From: Kribbella pittospori
Lineage (GTDB): Bacteria; Actinomycetota; Actinomycetes; Propionibacteriales; Kribbellaceae
Length of the DNA stretch: 64,000 nucleotides
Assembly: GCF_004331465.1 (NCBI RefSeq)
Contig: NZ_SJKB01000007.1
Span: 186,001-250,000, forward strand
Direction: 5' to 3'
Part shown: piece by piece, positions 43,782 through 51,187 of the stretch
How the letters are laid out: every line of letters starts with the position of its first letter
Position numbering within the stretch: position 1 is the first letter of the stretch
Notes under the pieces: model-generated
Seen by the model: only the letters and a program-made list of their open reading frames with translations
Told to the model about the DNA's origin: nothing
Databases searched by the model: none
Program-made: the position numbers and the translations under genes

Positions 43782-44855
43782 ATGAGAATCCTGCGTGTGG
43801 CCGCTGTTGCGGCAGGAGGTCTGCTGTTGATGTCTCAGCTCGTGCCCGCCGCCCAAGCCCATGGCGTGCCGTCGTACCAGTGGAAGGCGACGCCGACCGG
43901 GAGTACGGCGCAGTTCCGCGGGCTGGCCGCGGTCAGCAAGGACGTCGCCTGGGTGGGCGGGAGCGAGGGGACGGTGCTGCGGACTGTCGACGGCGGGCGG
44001 CACTGGCAGAACGTCAGCCCGCCCGGTGCGGAGGCGCTGCAGTTCCGCGACGTGGAGGCGTTCGACGCGAAGCGCGCGGTGGCGTTGTCGATCGGGACCG
44101 GCGAGGACTCGCGGGTGTACCGGACCGCGGACGGTGGCAAGACCTGGACCGAGACGTTCCGCAACCCCGATGCGAACGCGTTCTACGACTGCTTTGCCTT
44201 CAACGACGACCGGCACGGCCTGGCGTTGAGCGACCCGGTCGACGGCAAGTTCCGGATCGCGGCGACGGCGGACGGCGGCACGTCGTGGAAGGTCCAGTCG
44301 AACGAGGGGATGCCGGCGGCATTGCCCGGTGAGTTCGCGTTCGCGGCCAGCGGGACGTGCCTGGTCGCCGGACATGGCCGGTCGGCCTGGTTCGCGACCG
44401 GTGGCGGCGACCGGCCGCGGGTGTTCCGGACCTTCGACGGCGGCCGGCACTGGAAGGTCTCGGACTCGCCGATGGCCAGTGGCCCGGCGGCGGGCATCTT
44501 CAGCCTCGCGTTCCGCGGTCCGCTGTTCGGCGTCGCGGTCGGCGGTGACTTCGAGAAGCCGACCGAGGCGGTGAAGGCCGCGTCGGTCACGTCCGACGGC
44601 GGCCGCACCTGGAAGCTGGTGCCGGCCGACAAGGCGCCGAAGGGTTACCGGAGTGGATCCCACTTCGTGCCCTGGTCGCCCGCTACCGTCATCGCGGTGG
44701 GCCCGTCCGGCAGCGACGTGAGCTTCGACGGTGGGCGCAGCTGGAAGCAGTTCTACGACGGCAGCTTCGACAGCGTCGAGTGCGGCGGTCACGGCTCCCA
44801 GGCCGGCTGCTGGGCCTCCGGCGCGAAGGGCGCGGTCGCGCGGCTGGTGCGCTGA
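43782..44855 (+). CDS. Secreted BNR/YCF48-type beta-propeller protein
   Basis: 357 residues. The signal peptide is about residues 1-25. Repeats of the sialidase/BNR type run throughout: RTVDGGRHWQNV, RTADGGKTWTET, ATADGGTSWKV, RTFDGGRHWKV, TSDGGRTWKLV and SFDGGRSWKQF, each with an S/T-x-D-G-G-x-x-W Asp box. The overall pattern matches YCF48/oxidoreductase-like propellers. Enzymatic activity is not evident. The ATG at 43782 is preferred over 43773. Confidence 0.85.
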   Translation: MRILRVAAVAAGGLLLMSQLVPAAQAHGVPSYQWKATPTGSTAQFRGLAAVSKDVAWVGGSEGTVLRTVDGGRHWQNVSPPGAEALQFRDVEAFDAKRAVALSIGTGEDSRVYRTADGGKTWTETFRNPDANAFYDCFAFNDDRHGLALSDPVDGKFRIAATADGGTSWKVQSNEGMPAALPGEFAFAASGTCLVAGHGRSAWFATGGGDRPRVFRTFDGGRHWKVSDSPMASGPAAGIFSLAFRGPLFGVAVGGDFEKPTEAVKAASVTSDGGRTWKLVPADKAPKGYRSGSHFVPWSPATVIAVGPSGSDVSFDGGRSWKQFYDGSFDSVECGGHGSQAGCWASGAKGAVARLVR

Positions 44856-44918
44856 CGTTCACACCGCGGACACGCCTTGGCCGTGCGGGTGTCGCCGGTT
44901 TTCCGGAAAGATGGGTGC

Positions 44919-45731
44919 ATGCGTAAATTGTTGACCGTGCTTGTGGGGCTGCTGATGGTGGTACCGACCGTTGCCGCGGCGCAGCCCGCCGCCGACCGCC
45001 CGGACCGGCCGTTGACGGTGATGACGTACAACATCCACCACGGCGCCGGCATCGACGGCGTCCTCGACCTCGAGCGGATCGCCCAGCTGATCGAGCAGTC
45101 CGGCGCCGACGTGATCGGGCTGCAGGAGGTCGACCGGCACTGGGACGTGCGGAGCAACTGGGTCGACCAGCCGGCCTGGTTCGCGAAGCGGCTCAACATG
45201 CACTACGGGTACGCCGCCAACCTCGACCTGCCGCCGGTGAACCCGGGCGAGCCACGCCGCCAGTACGGTACGGCGATCCTGTCGAAGTACCCGATCAAGG
45301 ACTTCACCAACACCCTGCTGCCGCTCTACCCGACCGGTGAGCAGCGCGGTCTGGCGGTCGCGACGGTCAAGGTCCGCGGCGCCGAACTGCGGTTCGCGAA
45401 CACGCACCTGACCAGCAACAACAACGCGGAGCGGCTGGAGCAGGCGCAGAAGGTGGTCGAGCTGCTCGGTACGTCGAAGACGCCGACGCTGCTGGTCGGC
45501 GACCTGAATGCGACCCCGGAAGCGCCCGAGATCAAGACGCTGACCGCCGTACTGAACGACACCTGGACCGAGGTCGGAGTCGGCCCGGGCTACACGATCG
45601 AGGCCGGCAACCCGACCAAGCGGATCGACTTCCAGCTGCACAGTGCCGGCTTGACCCCGACGAAGGCCTCGGTCCCGGTCACCCCTGCCTCCGACCACCT
45701 CCCGGTGCTGGCCTCCTTCATGCTGCACTGA
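44919..45731 (+). CDS. Secreted endonuclease/exonuclease/phosphatase-family enzyme
   Basis: 270 residues. After a signal peptide (about 1-21) the EEP fold is complete: LTVMTYNIHHG, then IGLQEVDRH with the metal-binding Glu, FANTHLTSNN, LVGDLNATPE and a final SDHLPVLASF with the catalytic Asp-His. It cleaves phosphodiester or phosphate bonds outside the cell; the substrate (nucleic acid, lipid or inositol phosphate) is unknown. The ATG at 44919 begins a proper signal peptide. Confidence 0.88.
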   Translation: MRKLLTVLVGLLMVVPTVAAAQPAADRPDRPLTVMTYNIHHGAGIDGVLDLERIAQLIEQSGADVIGLQEVDRHWDVRSNWVDQPAWFAKRLNMHYGYAANLDLPPVNPGEPRRQYGTAILSKYPIKDFTNTLLPLYPTGEQRGLAVATVKVRGAELRFANTHLTSNNNAERLEQAQKVVELLGTSKTPTLLVGDLNATPEAPEIKTLTAVLNDTWTEVGVGPGYTIEAGNPTKRIDFQLHSAGLTPTKASVPVTPASDHLPVLASFMLH

Positions 45732-45747
45732 CCGCCCCGGACCGCTA

Positions 45748-45783
45748 CGGCGTCCATCGGCTTCGGCCGGTGGGCGCCGTTTT
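45748..45783 (+). terminator. Intrinsic terminator with TTCG tetraloop
   Basis: CGGCGTCCA (45748-45756) and TGGGCGCCG (45771-45779) pair with one G.U. Inside them CGGC-TTCG-GCCG makes a second perfect stem with a stable TTCG loop. TTTT follows. It lies 17 bp after the stop of the EEP gene and is the most convincing intrinsic terminator in the window. Confidence 0.8.
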
Positions 45784-45990
45784 CGTGCTCCCAGCAGCGG
45801 GTCGACTACGGCTCGTGTGAAATTACAAGCTTGTAGTTTGTCAAGTCGACACGCAGGTGAAACAAAGTTACTTGTGTGAAAGCTGTTCCCAATGGGGCTG
45901 CAGGCAACTAGTGTCACGTATGAGTCCAAATGGACCAAAAGTTCACGAACCCTGGGGAAGGGGTTCGTGACCGGCGGAAGGAACGACCTG

Positions 45991-47394
45991 ATGCGGACCC
46001 CCTCGCGGGCCAGGTCCGGCGGACGGGTCGCGGGCACTGGGAAGACCGGCAGGGCGCTGCTCTCCGGGGTGCTCGTGGTCTGTCTGGCCGGTTCGATGGC
46101 CGTCAACCCGATCCAGGCCGACGCCGCCAAACCGAAGCCGCCGGTGATTCCGTCCAAGGCCGCGGTCGAGAAGGCCAAGCAGGCCGCCGCCGCGAAGGCC
46201 GGCCAGGTGGCCGGGATCGAGCAGCAGCTCGCCGCGGCGAGCGCGCGGCTCGAGCAGTTGGGCGTCGCCTCCGGGATCGCGGACGAGGCCTACAACGGTG
46301 CCGTCTACAAGTTGCAGCTGGCCAAGACCGAGGCGGCCGCCGCCGCGGCCCGGGCGGCCAAGGCGCAGAAGACCCTGACAACCCAGCGACAGCAGATCGG
46401 CCGGTTCGCCGCCGCGTCGTACCAGGGTGGTGGTGATGTGGCGAAGATCGCGCCGCTGTTCACCGCCGGGGGTCCGCAGGAGTTGCTCGACTCGGCCGGC
46501 GCGGCGCGGTCGGTGTCGACCGCGATGCAGGGGTCGTATCTGCGGTACACGGCGAGCCAGGTCGTCACGAATCTGTTCAAGGTCCAGGCCGACCAGGCCG
46601 TCGCCAAGGTGAAGAAGGCGACCGACGAGGCCGCCGCGGCGAAGAAGGCGGCCGAGGCCGCGGAAGCCGCGCAGGCGTCGGCGGTGACCGCGATGGGCGT
46701 CCAGCGCAAGCAGGCGATCGCCCAGCTCGCCGTCCTGCAGAACACGTCGATCCAGGTGGCCGCCCAGCGGCAGCGGGGACTCGAGGAGCTTGCGCGCCAG
46801 CGAGCCGCCGCTCTCGCCGCGAAGAAGGCCGCCGAACTGCGCCGCAAGATCGCCGCCCGGGAGGCCGCCGAGCGGGCCCGGGAAGCGGCCGACAAGGCGC
46901 GGGAAGCGGCCGAGAAGGCGCGGGAGCAACGCGAGGAGCGGGAAGAGGTGAAGAAGAACCACGGCAAGAAGCCGCCGAAGCACAAGCCGGACCGGCCGAG
47001 CCGCCCCGACAACCCCCGCCCCTCCCGCAAGGGTGCGCAGGCGGCGATCGACTTCGCGCTCTCGCAGCTCGGCGACATGTACCTCTGGGGCGGGACCGGG
47101 CCGTCGCGGTGGGACTGCTCCGGTCTGATGATGGGTGCCTGGAAGCGGGCCGGTGTCCAGTTGCCGCACTACAGCGTTGCGCAGTACGAGCAGGTCCGGC
47201 ACATCGACGAGGACGAGTTGCGGCCCGGCGACCTGATCTTCTGGTCGGTCAACCCGGACGACCCCGGCACCATCCACCACGTCGCGATGTACCTCGGCGA
47301 CGGGCGGATGATCCACGCACCGCGCACCGGCAAGCCGGTGCAGATCGACAGCGTCTACTACTGGGAGCCGCCGGACTTCTTCGGCCGCCCCTGA
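45991..47394 (+). CDS. Secreted NlpC/P60 peptidoglycan hydrolase (RipA-like)
   Basis: 467 residues. It has an arginine-rich N-terminus, a signal segment (ALLSGVLVVCLAGSMAVNPIQADA, about residues 22-45), and a long Ala/Lys/Glu coiled coil (about 60-340). A basic linker and an NlpC/P60 domain (about 350-467) follow, with catalytic Cys in WDCSGLM, His in IHHVAMYLGDG and the IHAPRTGK segment. It should cut peptidoglycan stem peptides during growth or division. The ATG at 45991 is chosen for GGAAGG 9 nt upstream; the open frame extends to 45892. Confidence 0.9.
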   Translation: MRTPSRARSGGRVAGTGKTGRALLSGVLVVCLAGSMAVNPIQADAAKPKPPVIPSKAAVEKAKQAAAAKAGQVAGIEQQLAAASARLEQLGVASGIADEAYNGAVYKLQLAKTEAAAAAARAAKAQKTLTTQRQQIGRFAAASYQGGGDVAKIAPLFTAGGPQELLDSAGAARSVSTAMQGSYLRYTASQVVTNLFKVQADQAVAKVKKATDEAAAAKKAAEAAEAAQASAVTAMGVQRKQAIAQLAVLQNTSIQVAAQRQRGLEELARQRAAALAAKKAAELRRKIAAREAAERAREAADKAREAAEKAREQREEREEVKKNHGKKPPKHKPDRPSRPDNPRPSRKGAQAAIDFALSQLGDMYLWGGTGPSRWDCSGLMMGAWKRAGVQLPHYSVAQYEQVRHIDEDELRPGDLIFWSVNPDDPGTIHHVAMYLGDGRMIHAPRTGKPVQIDSVYYWEPPDFFGRP

Positions 47395-47400
47395 CAGGTG

Positions 47401-47427
47401 TCCCCGGCAACCATCAGGTGCCGGGGA
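47401..47427. terminator. Bidirectional hairpin between convergent genes
   Basis: TCCCCGGCA (47401-47409) and TGCCGGGGA (47419-47427) are perfectly complementary with a 9-nt loop. It lies in a 43-bp gap between the NlpC/P60 gene and the convergent SDR gene. No T-run follows. Confidence 0.6.
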
Positions 47428-47437
47428 CCTCCATTTC

Positions 47438-48151
47438 CTAGACCAGCCGGTGTCCGCCGTCGGCGTGCAGGACGGTGCCAGTGATGAATCCGTTGCGCAG
47501 CAGGGCGATGATTGCGTCCGCGATGTCCTTGGTCCGGCCGATCCGGCCGGCCGGCAGGCGGACGGCCATCGCGGCCAAGGTGTCCGCGGCCGCGTCACCG
47601 GCGACGTCCTGCCAGATCGGGGTGTCCACCCAGCCCGGCGACACCACGTTGACGCGGACCGGAGCCAGCTCGACGGCCAGCGCCGAGGCGAGTGACGCGA
47701 GTGCGCCGTTGAGTGCTGCGACCAACGATGCCCTCGGTCCGGGCCGGTACGCCGCGATGCCTGAGGTGAACACGATCGAGCCGGCCGGTTCGAGTGCCGG
47801 TGCGCCGTGCTTGGCGAGGAGCAACGGGCCGAGCAACTTGGAGTCGACCGCGGACCGGGCCGCGTTCACGTCGTACTCGCTGATCGGTTGGTAGGCGCCG
47901 CTGATGTCGGCGGCGGTGGTGACGATGTGGCTGACCTTGCCGGTGGTCGCGAAGAGCCGCTCGATGTCTTCCTCGACACCGATGTCCATGGCAACGGTCC
48001 GTACGCCGAGCTCGCGGCGTACTGCGTCGAGTTTGCCGGTGGAGCGGCCTGCGACGGTCACTTCGCTGCCTTGGGCAACGAGTTCCGCGGCGAGCCCGCG
48101 GCCCATCCCGGAGCTGCCGCCGACGATCACGACGTGTTCTGTTGACTGCAC
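47438..48151 (-). CDS. SDR-family oxidoreductase
   Basis: 237 residues with the Rossmann motif VIVGGSSGMGRGLA near residue 8 and VNVVSPGWVDTPIW near the C-terminus. The usual active-site Tyr-x3-Lys is not clear: the region where YxxxK is expected reads RASLVAALNGALASL, so the protein may be catalytically atypical. The GTG at 48151 has AAAGGAG 6 nt upstream. It is next to a LysR gene on the same strand. Confidence 0.85.
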   Translation of the reverse strand: MQSTEHVVIVGGSSGMGRGLAAELVAQGSEVTVAGRSTGKLDAVRRELGVRTVAMDIGVEEDIERLFATTGKVSHIVTTAADISGAYQPISEYDVNAARSAVDSKLLGPLLLAKHGAPALEPAGSIVFTSGIAAYRPGPRASLVAALNGALASLASALAVELAPVRVNVVSPGWVDTPIWQDVAGDAAADTLAAMAVRLPAGRIGRTKDIADAIIALLRNGFITGTVLHADGGHRLV

Positions 48152-48195
48152 TCTTTCTCCTTTGCTGGTTGACTTCGAGCCAACCAGCGCAGGAG

Positions 48196-49086
48196 TCACG
48201 CTTCCACGACTTGTTGCCTAACCACCGTTAGGCCAGGGCTAACGGTCATTGCGCGGAGCACCGGGTTGCGTGAGTCGGTCCGCCAGATCGCGGCGTACCG
48301 AGCGACCAGCGGACGGCCGCACAACGGTCGCCACCCCACGTCCGGTGTCGCCGCGCGGCGGGAGCCAAGGCTGATCGCGTCCCGGCGAACGAGCAGGGCG
48401 GAGCGGAGCTGGGAGTGGCTCATGCTGATGTCGCTGAGCCTGATCCGGTCGCCGAGCCGGCGGAGAGCATCGTCGTAGAACTCCGGTGCGGCGGCGCGTG
48501 GGATCCAGATGAGCTCCAGTCCGGCGAGGTCGTCGAGGGTGAGCTCGGCACGCGAAGCGAGCGGATGCGTGGACGCCAGCAGTACGCCGAGCTCCTCGTC
48601 GGCCAGGTGCTCCGATGTCGTTGCTGCAGGCAACGTCAACGGCGTGCGGACCAGGCCGAGATCGATCTCGCCCGCGGTGAGCATCCGGACCTGATCGGTG
48701 GTCGTCCCGGCCTCGAGGGTCACCGTGCTGTTCGGGAAGCGTTCGGTGGCGAGCTGTTCGAGGGCCGCCGGCAACCATCCGGGGATGCCGTTGAGCAGGC
48801 CGAGCCGGAGTACGGGTTCGTCCAGGCCGGCCGCCCGGCGGGTGTCCTTCAGCGCCAGACCGGCCGCCTGGATCGTCTCTCGGGCGCGGGTCAGGAAGAC
48901 CTGGCCCGCGGGCGTGAGCTCGACGCCACGGCTGTGCCGGATCAGCAGCGTGGCGCCGACCTCACGTTCGAGTTGCTTGATCTGCTGGCTCAGCGTCGGC
49001 GTGGAGATGTACAGCCGCTCGGCGGCGCGGCCGAAATGCAGTTCCTCCGCGACGCCCACGAAGTACCGCATCTGCCGAAGCTCCAC
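48196..49086 (-). CDS. LysR-family regulator
   Basis: 296 residues. The N-terminal winged HTH is typical (MRYFVGVAEELHFGRAAERLYISTPTLSQQIKQLEREVGATLLIRHSRGVELT), followed by a LysR substrate-binding domain. It lies 44 bp upstream of the SDR gene on the same strand and may be cotranscribed with it. Its 3' end contains the inverted repeat CCTAAC-cacc-GTTAGG. Confidence 0.9.
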   Translation of the reverse strand: MELRQMRYFVGVAEELHFGRAAERLYISTPTLSQQIKQLEREVGATLLIRHSRGVELTPAGQVFLTRARETIQAAGLALKDTRRAAGLDEPVLRLGLLNGIPGWLPAALEQLATERFPNSTVTLEAGTTTDQVRMLTAGEIDLGLVRTPLTLPAATTSEHLADEELGVLLASTHPLASRAELTLDDLAGLELIWIPRAAAPEFYDDALRRLGDRIRLSDISMSHSQLRSALLVRRDAISLGSRRAATPDVGWRPLCGRPLVARYAAIWRTDSRNPVLRAMTVSPGLTVVRQQVVEA

Positions 49087-49105
49087 GCCTTGATTCTAAG
49101 GCGGT

Positions 49106-50071
49106 TCAGGGCGTGGCGATCAGTCTTCCGAGGTGGGTGCGGGCGTCGAGCACCTGGTGGAGCTCGACGACGTCGCTCAGTGGGTAGCTCGCCTGAACGA
49201 CAGGACGGAGTTCGCCGGACTGCCAGCGGCGGGTGACCTCGGCGATGTCGGCGCGGGCCCCGTCCGGGCTGGCCATGCGCCAGCCCATGACCGAGACGCC
49301 GGTGACGGATCGGAGGCCGAACAGGCTACTGACCGGAATCATCGGCAGCGCACCGCTGATGCCGCCGTAGGTGATCATCGTGCCGAGCGGTTTCACCAGC
49401 TCCAGGCCCTGATCGAAGACCTTTCCACCGACGGCGTCGAGGACGGTGTCCACGCCGTCGGGTGCGAACTTGCGAACCTGATCCGGCCATTCGGCGTCGG
49501 TCAGGTCAACGGCCTCGGCGCCGAGCGAACGGATGAAATCCAGGCGAGCCGCGGACGACGTCGTACCGATGATCGTCTTCGGGTCGAAGGACCGGGCCAA
49601 CTGGACGGCGAGGTGGCCGATGGTGCCGGCGGCGGACTGGATCAGGACGGTGCCGCCGGCGGGGATGCGGCCGGCCTCGAGCAGGCGGAGGGCGAGCGGT
49701 GCGGTCATCGACATCATCGTCGCCTCACCCGCGTCCGCGTCGTCGGGGACCGGGGCGAGGAAGTCGGCGTCGGCCGCGGCGTACTCGGCGAACGCGTCGT
49801 CGGTCAGGGCCGCGACACGCTGGCCGACGGCAACGCCGGGTGGGGTGTCCTGGCCGAGCTTGGTGATCCGGCCGACCACGTCGCCGGTCAGGGTGCTGGG
49901 GAGTGGGCGGTCCCAGGGGGTGCCGCCGCGGCGGAGGACGGCGTCGATGGCGTTGGCGCCGATCGCCTCGACCTCGATCAGGACCTGGCCGGCGGTGGGT
50001 TCCGGTACGGCGACCTCGTCGAGTTGCAGGACGTCGGGACCACCGTGCCGATGGAAGCGCACTGCGCGCAT
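49106..50071 (-). CDS. Zinc-independent MDR / quinone-oxidoreductase-like enzyme
   Basis: 321 residues. It has the medium-chain dehydrogenase fold of quinone oxidoreductases, with VRFHRHGGPDVLQLDEVAVPEP at the start, NADPH motif LIQSAAGTIGHLAVQLAR, and DGVDTVLDAVGGKVFDQGLELVKPLG. No zinc-ligand set is obvious, as is usual for the QOR group. The ATG at 50071 has TTGGAG upstream. It is divergent from a MarR gene with a shared operator. Confidence 0.88.
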   Translation of the reverse strand: MRAVRFHRHGGPDVLQLDEVAVPEPTAGQVLIEVEAIGANAIDAVLRRGGTPWDRPLPSTLTGDVVGRITKLGQDTPPGVAVGQRVAALTDDAFAEYAAADADFLAPVPDDADAGEATMMSMTAPLALRLLEAGRIPAGGTVLIQSAAGTIGHLAVQLARSFDPKTIIGTTSSAARLDFIRSLGAEAVDLTDAEWPDQVRKFAPDGVDTVLDAVGGKVFDQGLELVKPLGTMITYGGISGALPMIPVSSLFGLRSVTGVSVMGWRMASPDGARADIAEVTRRWQSGELRPVVQASYPLSDVVELHQVLDARTHLGRLIATP

Positions 50072-50083
50072 GAGTACTCCAAT

Positions 50084-50118
50084 TCGTGGGAGTCATAAAT
50101 AATAGGTGGCTCCCACGA
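50084..50118. promoter_or_regulatory. MarR operator: two inverted 9-bp half-sites
   Basis: TCGTGGGAG (50084-50092) and CTCCCACGA (50110-50118) are perfect inverted arms around an AT-rich 17-nt core. The core includes TATTAT on the minus strand, a good -10 for the quinone oxidoreductase gene. MarR binding here would block both divergent genes. Confidence 0.65.
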
Positions 50119-50156
50119 TAACCTCGGACGAGACCGCTGCCAATAGAGTTGTTCGG

Positions 50157-50588
50157 GTGAAGAAGTCGTCGACCCATCGTCTGTCCGACCGGGTGCTGTG
50201 GGCGCTCGGCCGGTCCAGCCAGCAGGCGCAGCGTCTGGTCCGGCAGCACATGACGGAGGCCGGCGTACGGACGTTGCACTACCACGTTCTCGCGAGCCTG
50301 GCCGATGACGGCGAAGGTGCTCAGGCGACGCTGGCCGACCGGATCGGGTTCGACCGCAGCGATCTGGTCACCCTGCTCGACGAGTTGGAAGAGCTGAAGT
50401 ACGTCGAACGCCGGGTCGACCCCGCGGACCGGCGACGCAAGATCGTGGCGATCACGCCCGCGGGGGACAAGCAACTGCTCGCGATGGACGAGCTGATCGC
50501 GGCCGCCGAGACGGAGTTGCTGGAGCCGCTGAGCGCGAGCGAACGGAAGACCCTGCTCGGCCTGCTCCGTCGGCTCACCTCCGAGTGA
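50157..50588 (+). CDS. MarR-family regulator
   Basis: 143 residues from a GTG at 50157. The winged helix is intact (LHYHVLASLADDGEGAQATLADRIGFDRSDLVTLLDELEE, wing ERRVDPADRRRKIVAITPAG). TAGAGT (50144-50149) stands 7 nt before the GTG and there is no Shine-Dalgarno, suggesting a leaderless start. The longer frame from 50106 would run through the operator. Its last codons lie in a 12-bp tandem repeat. Confidence 0.88.
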   Translation: MKKSSTHRLSDRVLWALGRSSQQAQRLVRQHMTEAGVRTLHYHVLASLADDGEGAQATLADRIGFDRSDLVTLLDELEELKYVERRVDPADRRRKIVAITPAGDKQLLAMDELIAAAETELLEPLSASERKTLLGLLRRLTSE

Positions 50589-50617
50589 GCCACCGAGTGA
50601 GCCACCGAGTGAGCCAC
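50582..50617. repeat. 12-bp tandem repeat, three copies
   Basis: CGAGTGAGCCAC occurs three times head to tail at 50582-50617. The first copy contains the stop codon of the MarR gene; the rest are intergenic. The repeat also carries in-frame TGA codons in each copy. Confidence 0.8.
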
Positions 50618-50648
50618 CGGCGCGGGGAATCCGGGCCGGCGGGACGGC

Positions 50649-51137
50649 TCAGTGGGCTTCGGTCTTCAGGCGCTCGAAGGACGCGGTGATCTCGGTCTCG
50701 GCGTCGGCGCGTCCGACCCAGGTGGCGCCTTCGACGGACTTGCCGGGCTCGAGGTCCTTGTAGACCTCGAAGAAGTGCTGGATCTCCAGCCGGTCGAACT
50801 CCGGCACGTGGTGGATGTCGCGCAGGTGCTCCTGGCGCGGGTCACCGGCCGGCACGCAGAGCACCTTGTCGTCCGGCCCCTTCTCGTCGGTCATCCGGAA
50901 CATGCCGATCGCGCGTGCCTTGATCAGGCAGCCGGGGAACGTCGGCTCCGGCAGCAGCACCAGCGCGTCCAGCGGGTCGCCGTCCTGGCCGAGGGTCTCC
51001 TCGATGAATCCGTAGTCGGCCGGATACTGGGTGGCCGTGAAGAGGGTCCGGTCCAGCCGGAGCCGGCCCGACTTGTGGTCCAGCTCGTACTTGTTGCGCG
51101 TGCCCTTGGGGATCTCGATGAAGACGTCGAACTCCAT
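50649..51137 (-). CDS. ppa: Inorganic pyrophosphatase
   Basis: 162 residues, the usual size for bacterial family I. It hydrolyses pyrophosphate and so drives biosynthetic reactions. Motifs: VFIEIPKGTRNKYELDHKSG, YPADYGFIEETLGQDGDPLDALVL with the metal-binding DxDPxD cluster, and KVLCVPAGDPR. The ATG at 51137 replaces the upstream ATG at 51170, because the protein then begins normally with MEFDVFIEIPKG. Confidence 0.95.
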   Translation of the reverse strand: MEFDVFIEIPKGTRNKYELDHKSGRLRLDRTLFTATQYPADYGFIEETLGQDGDPLDALVLLPEPTFPGCLIKARAIGMFRMTDEKGPDDKVLCVPAGDPRQEHLRDIHHVPEFDRLEIQHFFEVYKDLEPGKSVEGATWVGRADAETEITASFERLKTEAH

Positions 51138-51187
51138 ACGGCAGATACTGTCACGGTTCGGACCGACCAATTGACAGGAGCAGCCCG

